Positions 35,101 to 43,292 are shown, counted from the first letter of the stretch. The stretch: 64,000 bases of DNA from Fodinibacter luteus (GCF_039541575.1 NZ_BAABGM010000001.1:186001-250000), one strand, 5' to 3'. Numbers and translations: made by a program. The notes: generated from the letters alone by a model not told the origin.

Positions 35101-35497
35101 CTTCGACGAGGCGTTGCGCCTGTTCACCATGGCGTGCCGCCTCGACCTGGACAACCTCAACCACAGCACGGCAGACGGCCTGCACACCGCGACCTTCGGC
35201 GGCGTCTGGCAGGCGCTCGTGTTCGGCTTCGCCGGCATCCGACCGACGCAGCGAGGACTGGTGGTCGACCCGCGCGTGCCCGCCCAGTGGCAGTGCCTGC
35301 GCCTGCACCTGTGCTTCCGGGGGCGCCTCGTCAGGGTGGCCGCGGGTGCGGACAGCCTCGAGGTGTCCGCCGACGGGCCGGTGCCGCTCGTCGTGGGTGG
35401 CGCGGAGCCCGTGGAGGTGGGGGCCGCACCTCGGCGCTGGCAGCGCACCGACCACGGCTGGGACGTCGACCCTGACGACGTCGTCCGCGCTCGGTAG
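32198..35497 (+). CDS. HAD-like domain fused to glycoside hydrolase family 65 phosphorylase
   Basis: A 1099-residue fusion. Residues ~18-265 are a beta-phosphoglucomutase-like HAD domain (LLFDLGGVVT, LGNRKNTFVADAL, VVSASRNCV, GKPAPDTF). Two catalytic positions are lost: residue 27 is Gly where the second Asp of DxD is usual, and residues 211-212 are Asp-Ala where Glu-Asp binds magnesium. Residues ~270-405 are an extra alpha/beta segment I do not recognise. From ~410 on is GH65, with the general acid Glu819 in VIGPDEYHEQ and the phosphate-binding HGSSLSP at 950-956 intact. GH65 enzymes phosphorolyse trehalose, maltose or kojibiose to glucose-1-phosphate. In homologues the HAD part then isomerises it; here that step looks dead. 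ATG at 32198 has no strong ribosome-binding site. Confidence 0.87.
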   Translation: MTADTTPPALGLQRPWSDYQALLFDLGGVVTRTSSLQAAAWKRLFDDFLAARAAADGTGPFVPFDIESDYLAYVDGRPREEGVATFLASRGIPVDLGDPDDPPEAATAHGLGNRKNTFVADALERDGLEVFADAVALVDAAQAAGVRTAVVSASRNCVPILRRAGLLDRFEVRVGGEEAAAWGLRGKPAPDTFVRAADLLGVAPADAVVLDAAIAGVRAGREGNFGLVVGVDRLGRPEVLAENGADIVLSDVRDLLRAAPLAFPAVAAPAHDTRAEGVVVCLPPGVTPDAAPDLSALADALRHEGVDVVVTTKDPSAQLAAMASRLDGRGIGSGLILVIGWLDDLPLPAEATRARVVSVASQPPAATTVEWVGGEGSACAAILQEQLDRRREGRIPSIDLDPTWTVTVTGDSLASRRPLQAVLTVSDSRFGTRGVREEDSHGALPRVLAAGVFDDSQDPPALLEGPGWTGLHLLRHLDHSRDRRTLDLRTGILVREQPAEPHALRTVRFATLARPGGAVLRAEGPVDWLHAGAPLLPPATDGTFERFQRDGRSTARTRAEVGGSIAAAAAQRELASDGCRVVERLAFLRADPDGALTLDAASEGLGELQEVGFEGLLAEQRSAWARRWDDAFVAIDGDPDLTLAVRFCLFHLMGSVPTQDEAAAGARGVTGPAYRGHVFWDADVFMLPFFAATCPAAARAMLEYRVRRLDAARSRAAEHGRLGARFPWESARTGVDVTPTEYRPLDGPVIPIHTGRLEEHIVSDVAWAALHYAAWTGDEEFLRGPGRPLVLDGARYWASRVETDDDGVAHISNVIGPDEYHEQVDDNVFTNGMVRWHLRTAADLAQAGGDVADDEIGHWRAVADTLVDGYQPETGLYEQFRGFFDLEDVDITDKAATPYAADLLLSSAVVQRSQIIKQPDVLMLHHLLPEETRPGSLERNVEYYEPRTSHGSSLSPAIHASLLARVGRFDEALRLFTMACRLDLDNLNHSTADGLHTATFGGVWQALVFGFAGIRPTQRGLVVDPRVPAQWQCLRLHLCFRGRLVRVAAGADSLEVSADGPVPLVVGGAEPVEVGAAPRRWQRTDHGWDVDPDDVVRAR

Positions 35498-35556
35498 CGA
35501 GCCCGGCTGGACGTCGAACCCGACGACGTCGTCCACGCGTGGTAGCGAGCCCGGCA
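35461..35556 (+). repeat. Two 48-bp tandem copies spanning the GH65 stop codon
   Basis: 35461-35508 and 35509-35556 match at about 42 of 48 positions. The first copy encodes the last residues and TAG of the GH65 gene. The second, exactly 16 codons on and in the same frame, again encodes a DVEPDDVVHAW-like end and TAG. The duplication copied the gene's end together with its stop. Confidence 0.85.
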
Positions 35557-35591
35557 GGCCCGCGGCGTGGCGCGGCAGGTCCGGTGACCCG

Positions 35592-36374
35592 TCACGGCGC
35601 CGCCCCGTGATCGAGGCGCGCGAGCCCCGCCATGACCGCGTCGGCGAAGGCCGCGTGAAGCGCCGGACTCGGGTGGAAGCCGTCGTCGGCGAACATCTCC
35701 GGTGAGAGCGGCTCGGTGGCCTGGATCCGGAAGACTCTCCGGCGGGCCCGGACCGCGGCGACCCCGATGGCGTCGAAGACGCGGCCACGCCAGCCGAGGG
35801 CATCGGCCAGCGGCCGGGGAAACGCCGGAAAGTGGTCGAGCGGTGGGATTCCGAGAAGGCACACCCAGGCTCGTGGTGCAGCGGCGAGGACCGCATCGAG
35901 GAGCGTCGCGAGCTCACGGCGGAAGCGAGAGGCACGGTGCAGGTTCTTCAGGTCGTTGACACCGACGGACACGAACACCAGGTCGGCGTCGTGCAGGGCA
36001 CCGGGAGTGACGAGGGCCAACGCGCGGCCGGCGGTCGCCCCGGTCATGGCGCAGGCCTGCCAGTGGACCGTCGCCCCGTAGCGGTCGGCGAGTCGCCCGG
36101 CGAGCTGACCCGCCACGGACGACCTGTGATGGCCGACCGCGTACCCCGCCGCCACGCTGTCACCGAGGGCGACGACCTTCAGGTGGCGGTCGCCGGTGCC
36201 GACCTGCCCCGTGACCCCGTCGGCATCCGAGAAGCGTGGGATGGTGCGAACGAGCCGGTATCCCTGCACCGGCACGACGGGAAGGCCGAGCCACCACCAC
36301 CGAGCACCCCAACCGCCCCGGGCGAGTCCTCGAGGCCCACCGCGTCCGGCACGGACGAGATCGATCGGCATCAC
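35592..36374 (-). CDS. SGNH/GDSL-family esterase
   Basis: A 260-residue hydrolase with all SGNH blocks. The nucleophile Ser is in VVALGDSVAAGYAVG (about residue 73), block II Gly in AMTGATAGRA, block III Asn in VSVGVNDLKN, and Asp/His in FADDGFHPSPALH. Such enzymes de-esterify acyl or acetyl groups on lipids or glycans. A hydrophobic stretch WWWLGLPVVPV near residue 30 could be a membrane anchor or poor signal. GTG at 36374, directly before an in-frame ATG, is chosen because TAGCAT lies seven bases upstream. It diverges from the ASCH gene. Confidence 0.85.
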   Translation of the reverse strand: MMPIDLVRAGRGGPRGLARGGWGARWWWLGLPVVPVQGYRLVRTIPRFSDADGVTGQVGTGDRHLKVVALGDSVAAGYAVGHHRSSVAGQLAGRLADRYGATVHWQACAMTGATAGRALALVTPGALHDADLVFVSVGVNDLKNLHRASRFRRELATLLDAVLAAAPRAWVCLLGIPPLDHFPAFPRPLADALGWRGRVFDAIGVAAVRARRRVFRIQATEPLSPEMFADDGFHPSPALHAAFADAVMAGLARLDHGAAP

Positions 36375-36381
36375 GGGCCAG

Positions 36382-36387
36382 ATGCTA
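36382..36387 (-). promoter_or_regulatory. Leaderless -10 box (TAGCAT) of the SGNH gene
   Basis: On the minus strand TAGCAT is followed by seven bases and GTG at 36374. Confidence 0.45.
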
Positions 36388-36468
36388 TGCCGCGCCTCCT
36401 CGTCCCCCTCGAGGCGCGCTGAGCCACCTCCCGGTCTCTCGCACGTCGTCGGCGTGGGATGGTGAGGC

Positions 36469-36966
36469 ATGGCCGACCCGGACGACAGCGAGCTCGACGC
36501 CTTCTGGGACATCGCCCGGGAGCACGCGGGTCTTGCCGGTGTCCCGGTCTACACCGGCGCCAACCCGATGCGAAGCCTCCGGCCCCCCGCGTGGGCGTTC
36601 GGGGCGACGCCCGAGCAGGCCGACGACCTGCTCGCGCTCGTCCTCGGCGGCACCAAGACCGCGACCTCGAGTGCGCACGCCGACTACGTGTCGGCCGGTG
36701 AGGAGCTGCCCGCGCCCGGGATGCTCGGCATCGTCCTCGACGGCGCCGGCCACCCTCGTGCCCTCGTCGTGACGACCGAGGTGCGGGTCGTCGCCTTCGA
36801 CCACGTGGATGCCGGCCACGCCCGTGACGAAGGGGAGGGCGACCGCACCCTCGAGCACTGGCGCGCGGTCCATGAGCGCTTCTTCACCGAGCACGCCGCG
36901 GGTGGCTTCCAGCCGGACATGCCGGTCGTCCTGGAACGCTTCCGCCTCCTCCACCCGTCGGCCTGA
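36469..36966 (+). CDS. ASCH domain protein
   Basis: A 165-residue protein of the ASCH superfamily (RNA-binding PUA-like fold). The family core is visible: LALVLGGTKTATSSAHADY near residue 60, then ALVVTTEVRVVAFDHVDAGHA and EGEGDRTLEHWRAVHERFF. The GKKTAT-type motif with Lys and Thr, and the acidic EGEGD..W block, match the YqfB-like group. Some ASCH proteins are ribonucleases or amidohydrolases acting on modified nucleosides; the exact role here is unknown. It is a single short gene between divergent SGNH and convergent patatin genes. Confidence 0.85.
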   Translation: MADPDDSELDAFWDIAREHAGLAGVPVYTGANPMRSLRPPAWAFGATPEQADDLLALVLGGTKTATSSAHADYVSAGEELPAPGMLGIVLDGAGHPRALVVTTEVRVVAFDHVDAGHARDEGEGDRTLEHWRAVHERFFTEHAAGGFQPDMPVVLERFRLLHPSA

Positions 36967-37050
36967 CGCGAGGGAAGATCCGAGCAGGGACACCCCCAGG
37001 TGCCGAGCAGCAGTGCCGGTCCGACGGGCTGACACGCCGCCCCACCACGC

Positions 37051-38070
37051 TCAGGTGCGTGGGGGCTCCGTCCCACGGTGGGTGGCCAGGTAGCCCTGCC
37101 AGTCCCACCCCGCGAGGAACCGGGTGGCGGCCGTCCGGCCGTTCTCGAACAACGTCGTCGCCTGCGCCCGGCTGAGCCCGAAGTCGACCGGGTTGACGCC
37201 GCCGGTGTCGACCTGCATCGTCCGCACCTTGACCCACGGCTTGGCGAGGTGTGCCTGGTCGCGCCCGACGATCGTCGTCATCACGAGGTCGGCGGCCAGG
37301 GCCACGGGACCGTGCTTGACGAGGCCGACGACGGGAAGCAGCTTGGCGGCATCCATGGGGAGGACCGGGAGCAGCTTGACCCCGAAGGTCGGCCAGCGTG
37401 GCGGCTGCCCGTCGGTGCGGTCGAAGACGTCGATCGGGAAGTTGGACAGCACCCCTCCGTCCACGAGGGTGGACGACGTCCCGTTCGAGCCTCGGAGCGT
37501 GACCGGCTCGAAGAAGAACGGGATCGACATCGACGCCCGCACGGCATCCGCCACGCGCTGCCGGCCCGGCACGAGGCCGTAGATGCGCTCGTAGTCCCAC
37601 GGGAGGTGCACGAGCTCACCGCGGGTCACGTCGGTGGCGGTGACGACGAGCCGGAACCGGCGCTCGGGCGGAAGCGAGGATGCCGGGTCGTCGACCGCGA
37701 GGTCGGCGAACGTCTCGACGCCGCACTCGTCGACGAGCAGGTTGCCCAGCCACTCCCGCAGGTGGTCGCCCTCGAAGACCCCGTCGTCCAGGAGCAGGGA
37801 CAGCAGCGGCCCGCCGATCGGGACCCGGTCCAGGAGGGACCGGTCGGCGAACCTCCGGTAGTCCAGCGTCGCCATGATCTCGGTGAGCCGTGACGCCGGC
37901 ATCCCCGCGGCCACGAGGGCGCCGACGATCGAGCCGGCCGACGTGCCCGCGACCCGGGGGAACGAGTAACCGGCGTCCTCGAGCACCTGGATGGCTCCGA
38001 CGTGCCCGATGCCCAGGACCCCGCCACCCTCGAGCACGAGGTCCGCGGTCAGGGACGGCGACCGAGTCAT
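37051..38070 (-). CDS. Patatin-like phospholipase
   Basis: A 339-residue lipid acyl hydrolase of the patatin/RssA type. The oxyanion glycine loop is LEGGGVLGIGHVGAI. The nucleophile Ser lies in the GTSAG motif near residue 44, and the catalytic Asp in VDGGVLSNFP near residue 215. The catalytic dyad is complete. ATG at 38070 has GGGAG eight bases upstream; a GTG three codons earlier is a less likely start. No signal peptide is visible, so it probably acts on membrane lipids from the cytoplasm. The neighbouring genes share no obvious pathway with it. Confidence 0.88.
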   Translation of the reverse strand: MTRSPSLTADLVLEGGGVLGIGHVGAIQVLEDAGYSFPRVAGTSAGSIVGALVAAGMPASRLTEIMATLDYRRFADRSLLDRVPIGGPLLSLLLDDGVFEGDHLREWLGNLLVDECGVETFADLAVDDPASSLPPERRFRLVVTATDVTRGELVHLPWDYERIYGLVPGRQRVADAVRASMSIPFFFEPVTLRGSNGTSSTLVDGGVLSNFPIDVFDRTDGQPPRWPTFGVKLLPVLPMDAAKLLPVVGLVKHGPVALAADLVMTTIVGRDQAHLAKPWVKVRTMQVDTGGVNPVDFGLSRAQATTLFENGRTAATRFLAGWDWQGYLATHRGTEPPRT

Positions 38071-38241
38071 GAGCTCCACTCCCGCGGGTCCAGGGGGCGC
38101 ACCCGGACCGGGGCGCGTGGCGACCGTAGTCCGCGGGGCTCAGCCGCGCAATCGGGCCGGGATGCCGGCCGCGGCGCGAGGATGCCGTGGACGCGCGGGG
38201 CGGCGTTCGTGGTTCGCCCGCGTGCGCCCCGGCCGTCGTCC

Positions 38242-38247
38242 TACATT
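38242..38247 (+). promoter_or_regulatory. Leaderless -10 box (TACATT) of the amidase gene
   Basis: TACATT is followed by six bases and the ATG at 38254. Confidence 0.5.
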
Positions 38248-38253
38248 CGCGGG

Positions 38254-39816
38254 ATGGACGTGGAGCAGTACCTGACCCTCGACGCGACCGGCCTGGCCGC
38301 CCTCGTGGCCTCGGGGGAGGTGTCACCCGGCGAGCTGCTCGCCGTGGCGCGTGAGCGGCGCGACGCCGTCGACCACGCCCTCAACGCCGTCGTGGTTCCG
38401 CTGACGCGGCCCGCGGACGACAGGGCAGCCGACCCGGCGCTGTCCGGGCCGTTCACAGGCGTGCCGTTCCTGCTCAAGGACCTCGCGCAGGAGTACGCCG
38501 GCTACCCGACGAGCAGCGGGTCGCGCGCCCTGGCCCACGACGTCGCGGCCGAGCACGCCCTGGTGACCCAGCGGTTCCTCCGCGCGGGGCTCGTGGTCTT
38601 CGGCAAGACGAACGTCCCGGAGTTCGGCGCGAAGGGCGTCACCGAGCCGGTGCTGTTCGGGCCCGCGCGCAACCCGTGGAACCTGGCCCACACCCCGGGT
38701 GGCTCCTCCGGTGGCGCCGGGGCAGCCGTCGCCGCCGGCATCGTCCCGGCCGCCGGGGCCAACGACGGCGGCGGCTCGATCCGGGTCCCCGCCGCGTGCA
38801 ACGGCCTCGTGGGCCTGAAGGCGAGCCGCGGCCTGACCCCGTACGGTCCGCAGACCGGCGAGCTCATGATGGGGATGGTCACCCAGGGCGTCGTCACCCG
38901 CACCGTGAGGGACAGCGCCGCCCTGCTCGACGCCATCATCGGACCCCACCCGGATGCCGCGTACGAGGCGGTCCGGCCCCCGGTGCCCTTCGCCGAGCTC
39001 ATCCAGCGACCCGTGCCCGCGGTGCGGGTCGGCTACTCCTGGGCGTCGGCGATCAACGCCCACCCGCACCCCGAGGCGGTCGCCGCCGTCGAGCAGGCCG
39101 CGGCCCTCCTCGCCGACCTGGGGCACCACGTCGAGGAGGTCGCACCCCCGCACGACGACGAGGCGCTCGCCCGGGACTTCCTCACGATCTGGTTCGCCCA
39201 GCTGTACGCCCAGGTCAGCGACGCCAGGCGGCGCTTGCGCTCCCCCAGCTCCAGCTTCGAGGCCGACACCCTCGCCGCCGCGGAGCTGGGCCGGGCGGCC
39301 GGGGTCCGCCCGCTGCTCGCAGCCGTGACGAACGTCAACGCCCACACCCGCGCACTCGCGTCGTTCCACGAGACGTACGACATCCTGCTCACCCCGACCC
39401 TGGCCCAGCCACCCCTGCTCGTGGGCGCGCTCACCCCCAGCACCGCGCTGCAGCGCGCCTCCCGGGCGGTGGCCAGGGCGCGCGCCGGCCGGCTCCTCGC
39501 GGCCTCCGGGCTCCTCGACGAGATCATCTCCGAGAACCTGAGCTGGGTGCCGTACACCCAGCTCGCGAACCTCACCGGGCGGCCGGCGATCAGCGTGCCG
39601 CTGCACTGGACCGCGACCGGCCTGCCGCTCGGTGTGCAGCTCGTCGGCCGCCTCGGAGCCGACGGGGTACTGCTCCAGCTGGCCGCCCAGCTCGAGGAGG
39701 CCCACCCGTGGTTCCACCGCTACTCGCACCTCGACCCCGCCCTGACCACCCGCGAGTACCGGGCGCCCCTCACGGGGTCGGGGCGTCCTGCTCCAACGCC
39801 TGGGTCAACAGGGTGA
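38254..39816 (+). CDS. Amidase signature family hydrolase
   Basis: A 520-residue amidase. The catalytic Lys is in PFLLKDLAQEY (about residue 74). The signature block TPGGSSGGAGAAVAAG holds the cis-Ser, and the nucleophile Ser is in GANDGGGSIRVPA. This Lys-Ser-Ser triad hydrolyses linear amides, and the sequence does not fix the substrate. It is not in a gatCAB cluster and has 6-aminohexanoate/generic amidase features. Its 3' end overlaps the convergent SNF2 helicase gene by 47 bp, so both C-termini share DNA. Confidence 0.88.
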   Translation: MDVEQYLTLDATGLAALVASGEVSPGELLAVARERRDAVDHALNAVVVPLTRPADDRAADPALSGPFTGVPFLLKDLAQEYAGYPTSSGSRALAHDVAAEHALVTQRFLRAGLVVFGKTNVPEFGAKGVTEPVLFGPARNPWNLAHTPGGSSGGAGAAVAAGIVPAAGANDGGGSIRVPAACNGLVGLKASRGLTPYGPQTGELMMGMVTQGVVTRTVRDSAALLDAIIGPHPDAAYEAVRPPVPFAELIQRPVPAVRVGYSWASAINAHPHPEAVAAVEQAAALLADLGHHVEEVAPPHDDEALARDFLTIWFAQLYAQVSDARRRLRSPSSSFEADTLAAAELGRAAGVRPLLAAVTNVNAHTRALASFHETYDILLTPTLAQPPLLVGALTPSTALQRASRAVARARAGRLLAASGLLDEIISENLSWVPYTQLANLTGRPAISVPLHWTATGLPLGVQLVGRLGADGVLLQLAAQLEEAHPWFHRYSHLDPALTTREYRAPLTGSGRPAPTPGSTG

Positions 39817-41902
39817 CGAGCGCCTCGAGCTGGACGTCGGCCGACGAGCCGACCTCCTCGTCCGAGCCGTCGAGGGCTCGTGCCGCCAGCCCGGCCTTGT
39901 CGTCGATGAGCTCTGCGAGCCGTGGGTCGATGGTGCCGGCGGCGATGATCCGCCACGCGGTGACCGGCTCGGTCTGGCCGATCCGGTGCACGCGGTCGAT
40001 GGCCTGCGTCTGCTCCGCGGACGTCCACGACAGCTCGGCGAGCACGACGTTGGAGGCGACCTGGAGGTTGAGCCCCACCCCGGCCGCGGTGAGCGAGCAC
40101 ACGATGACGGCGACGTCGGGGTCGGTGAGGAACGCCTCGATGTTCGCCTTGCGCGCCTTCGGCGTCTGGTCGCCGCGAACCGAGGAGTAGCCGAGGCCGC
40201 GCTTGGCGAAGGTCTGCTCCGCCGCGTCCATGACGTCGACGTGCTTGGCGAAGAACACGACCTTGCCGACGTTGCGTGCCAGCTGGGCGGCGTAGTCCGC
40301 GGCCAGGCCGGCCTTGGCCTGGCCGATCCTGCGCATCACCGTGAAGACGTTGTCGCCGCTCTGGTCCGTGCCCGCGTTCTTGCGCTCCGCCGCGGCCACC
40401 CGACGGACGAGATCGTGGTCGACGCCGACGACCGGCGTGCCAGCCCTGCGTGCGGCGACCGCCGCCTCGTAGCGCGCGACGAGGCGCCGTGCCAGCTCCT
40501 GCTCCGCGGCGCGGATGGAGCGGCTCGCCTCGTCGTCGAGCTCGACCGGGAGGTCCGCGACGCGGCGGGCCGGGATGTCCGAGGCGACGTCGACCTTGCG
40601 CCGCCGCACGATGCCCAGGTCGATGACGCTCCTGCGCGCCGCGGCGTAGAACCCGCGGTCGGCGGGGCTGAGCCCGGTCTCCTCGAGCGCGGCCATGAGG
40701 GCGTGCCGCGGCTTCGTGTCGTCGATCCAGCCGAGTAACTGCCAGATCGCCTTGAAGTCCTCGATGTCGTTGATGAGCGGGGTGCCGGTGAGCGCCATGA
40801 ACAGCGCGTTGGCACTGCGGGCCCGGATGCGTTCGGAGAGCTGCAGCACGTGCTTCGAGCGCTGCGACGCCTTGTTCTTGATGAAGTGCGCCTCGTCGAC
40901 GACCATGCCGCGGAAGCCGTGCTGGCCCAGCCAGCCCACGTGCCGGTCGAGGAGCTCGTAGTTGACGATGACGACGTCGGCGAAACCGTCGATGGTCTCG
41001 CCGTCGCCGTGGATGACGGTCGGCACCCGGTGCGGGGTCCACAGCTCGGCTTCGTGCGCCCAGTTGGCCTTGACGACGTTCGGGACGACGACGAGGAGGG
41101 GGAAGGAGTCCGCCGCCTCGGCGCACAGCAGCGCCTGCGCCGTCTTGCCGAGCCCGGGCTCGTCCGCGAGCAGGAAGGTCCGGTGCCCGTCAGCGGCTGC
41201 CGCGACGACCTGGGCCTGGTGGTGCATGAGCTCGAGACCCCGGATGCCGTGGGGCACCTCCGTCGGTTCCGGCAGGGGCATGCACGTGGCGTCCCCGCCG
41301 TACTCGAAGGCGCGGAACAGCGGGGTCAGCAGCTCCCAGCTGCCGAGCCGGTTGGTCCTCGGGCGCGGGGAGGGCACCCCCGAGAAGTCGGGCGCGAGGA
41401 AGGGGTTCGCCAGCTGACGGGCCAGGACCGTCGGGGGGACGACGCGACGAGTCGTCGGCATGGGTTCGACGGGCGCCTCCTCCGGCTCCTCCTCGGGCTC
41501 GCGGCCGGCGGCCCGCAGCAGGTCGTTCCGCAGGCTCACCGCCGAGGGCGAGACGACGGCATCCTCGGCGAGCAGCTCGATGAGCGAGGTGTCGAGCGCC
41601 GCGGTCTTGGCGAGGATCGTGGCGATGCCGTCGAGGCGGGTCAGCGCGGCGGTGCGCTCGGGCTCGGGCACGGAGGTGTCCCCCTTGAGCCGGGCGCGCT
41701 CCTCCCGGACGAGGAGGGCGACGACCTGGTACGCCGTGCGGCTGCTCGGCCGGACCTTGCCGCGCTGCGCAGCGGCCTCGACCTGCCGGACGGTCCTGGC
41801 CAGGACGGGCATGAGGCCCTTGTCGTCGCGGGCGCGGGGACCCTGCCGGTCGCGCGGCGCGGTACGCGACGCGCCGTGGCGGCGCGGTGGTCGCTGTGCC
41901 AA
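39770..41902 (-). CDS. SNF2-family DNA helicase/translocase, TTG start
   Basis: A 710-residue SF2 ATPase. The ~200-residue N-terminal part is unrecognised. Motif I is LLADEPGLGKTAQ near residue 247 (DEPGLGKT where DEMGLGKT is usual). Motif II is VVDEAHFIKNK, motif III is ALTGTPLIND, and the C-lobe ends in AIDRVHRIGQTEPV. Such enzymes move along duplex DNA in repair, transcription recycling or phage defence. The start is TTG at 41902 because AAGGA and AGGAG stand 5 and 10 bases upstream; the first ATG at 41815 has no ribosome-binding site. An HNH endonuclease gene lies 266 bp upstream on the same strand, a pairing that would suit DNA processing (inference). Confidence 0.85.
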   Translation of the reverse strand: MAQRPPRRHGASRTAPRDRQGPRARDDKGLMPVLARTVRQVEAAAQRGKVRPSSRTAYQVVALLVREERARLKGDTSVPEPERTAALTRLDGIATILAKTAALDTSLIELLAEDAVVSPSAVSLRNDLLRAAGREPEEEPEEAPVEPMPTTRRVVPPTVLARQLANPFLAPDFSGVPSPRPRTNRLGSWELLTPLFRAFEYGGDATCMPLPEPTEVPHGIRGLELMHHQAQVVAAAADGHRTFLLADEPGLGKTAQALLCAEAADSFPLLVVVPNVVKANWAHEAELWTPHRVPTVIHGDGETIDGFADVVIVNYELLDRHVGWLGQHGFRGMVVDEAHFIKNKASQRSKHVLQLSERIRARSANALFMALTGTPLINDIEDFKAIWQLLGWIDDTKPRHALMAALEETGLSPADRGFYAAARRSVIDLGIVRRRKVDVASDIPARRVADLPVELDDEASRSIRAAEQELARRLVARYEAAVAARRAGTPVVGVDHDLVRRVAAAERKNAGTDQSGDNVFTVMRRIGQAKAGLAADYAAQLARNVGKVVFFAKHVDVMDAAEQTFAKRGLGYSSVRGDQTPKARKANIEAFLTDPDVAVIVCSLTAAGVGLNLQVASNVVLAELSWTSAEQTQAIDRVHRIGQTEPVTAWRIIAAGTIDPRLAELIDDKAGLAARALDGSDEEVGSSADVQLEALVTLLTQALEQDAPTP

Positions 41903-42168
41903 GCGGTTCCTTCTCCTGAGTCGGTCTGACGGGGTGGCGCCGGGGTGTCGATGCGACGGGACCGGCGAGGTCGCACCGCCGGGTGCCGGGGCGCGAGGCG
42001 ACACGGCCACCGCGCTGGTCGGCGCGGCATCGACAGCCGAAGCGGACGCTCGCCGGGGGCGAGGCCCCGGTCCCCTGCGTCGCTGGGGCGTCCTCGCCGA
42101 ACGACGGGAACGGGACAAGCGTATGCCGTGCCGCGTCGTGCCGGGGACCATCCGCGCCGACGAGTGGG

Positions 42169-42534
42169 TCAAACCTCCGCGGCCGGGAGGCGCCACCGCC
42201 GGTCGAGGTCGGCGCAGACCTCTGCGTGACGGACGAGGAAGGCGCGTTCGTCGAGCCGCTTGCGGCGCAGCCAGCCGGTGACCTCGTCGTTGCACTTGCT
42301 GGCGTTGCACGAGGAGCACGAGGGGACGACGTTGGTGAGGGTGTAGCGCCCACCACGGGAGATCGGCAGCACGCAGTCACGCTGGAGCGGCCGGGCCGCG
42401 GCGCCGCAGTACGCGCACCCGCCCCAGGAGTCCTGGAGGGCCGTCCACTGCTCGTCGGTCAGGTCGTGGGCCACACGGCCCATGCGGCGGGTGCGGCGCC
42501 GGGCCGCGCGGGCCTTGCGGGCGTTCGTCGCCAT
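42169..42534 (-). CDS. Small HNH endonuclease
   Basis: A 121-residue nuclease with a very basic N-terminus (residues 2-18, many Arg). The beta-beta-alpha metal site shows a first CxxC in CAYCG, the motif DCVLPISRGGRYTLTNVVPS, and a second CxxC in CSSCNASKCN. Here Asp and Leu stand where DHxxP is usual (DCVLP), so the catalytic His may be missing or shifted. It has a leaderless promoter. It is followed by the SNF2 helicase gene on the same strand. Confidence 0.8.
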   Translation of the reverse strand: MATNARKARAARRRTRRMGRVAHDLTDEQWTALQDSWGGCAYCGAAARPLQRDCVLPISRGGRYTLTNVVPSCSSCNASKCNDEVTGWLRRKRLDERAFLVRHAEVCADLDRRWRLPAAEV

Positions 42535-42540
42535 GGGCCC

Positions 42541-42546
42541 AACCTA
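42541..42546 (-). promoter_or_regulatory. Leaderless -10 box (TAGGTT) of the HNH gene
   Basis: On the minus strand TAGGTT is followed by six bases and ATG at 42534. Confidence 0.5.
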
Positions 42547-42735
42547 GGGCTGCGAGGGCACCCGCCGGGGCGACGGCGCGCACGACGGCCTCGTGGACGT
42601 CGGCTACGGACCTCGCCGTCGAGCAGGGCTCATGGGCCCCGGGGGGCCACGCCGACGGTGGTCGGTGCACCGCAGGCGAAGGCAGACCCGCCACTGGAGG
42701 TCGCCGTCCGCGCTCCCTGCCAGGTCCCGGTGCCC

Positions 42736-42785
42736 ACAACTGCTTTCACCGCGAAAGGAATTCCTTCTGCGGTGACAGCAGTTGT
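42736..42785. repeat. 50-bp loopless near-perfect palindrome
   Basis: The arms 42736-42760 and 42761-42785 pair with about three mismatches in 25 and no loop. The centre reads AAGGAATTCCTT. It could extrude a cruciform or mark a recombination or protein-binding site. No gene overlaps it. Confidence 0.75.
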
Positions 42786-42796
42786 CCCGGGGGTCC

Positions 42797-42846
42797 AGGG
42801 CGCGAGGAGAGCCGGGCCGGGCAGGGCGCGAGGAGAGCCGGGCCGG
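42797..42846. repeat. 24-bp direct repeat, two copies
   Basis: A 24-bp unit beginning AGGGCGCGAGGAGAGCC occurs at 42797-42820 and again at 42823-42846, without mismatches by eye. Confidence 0.8.
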
Positions 42847-43157
42847 TGGCCGGGCCCTTGGCGGAGCGAGCCGGAGCGCGGGTGTCACCCCCGCCCAGCG
42901 GGCGATCACCACCGACGTTCGCCTCCGGGGTGCGGGTCGCGACGGGTTCGTCCGGACGCCGAGCGCGTCCGCCAACAGGCAGTGGGGGGCAGAAGCGCCC
43001 CCCAGGGAGCACGCGGCCCCCGACCGATGACAGGGCACTGCCTGTCCTGGTGCACGCGTCCGGCCCCGTCCTGGTGCGCGCGCCCTTCCCTCCGCGCCAC
43101 CCGGGAGTCCCGGCGTCATCCACGAGGCGGCTCGCGGTGGGTGGAGAGTGCGGTACG

Positions 43158-43292
43158 CGTGCCTGGCGCGCCGCGCGCGCCTTCCGCGGCACGCGCGCCT
43201 GCCGCGCCGCGCGTGCCTGTTACGCCAAGCGTGCCTGCTGCGCCGCGCGTGACTGGCACGCCCCGCGAGCCTGCCGCGGCGCGGACGCCGCT
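43158..43292. repeat. Run of about seven degenerate 18-bp repeats
   Basis: Units of the type GCGTGCCTGCTGCGCCGC recur at 18-bp steps with substitutions. Being a multiple of three, the run keeps frames open in both directions and makes six-residue repeats in translation, but no start or domain supports a protein. Confidence 0.7.

Noticed and set aside
41816..41902. ATG at 41815 as the SNF2 helicase start
   Set aside because: It lacks a ribosome-binding site, while TTG at 41902 is preceded by AGGAGAAGGA.
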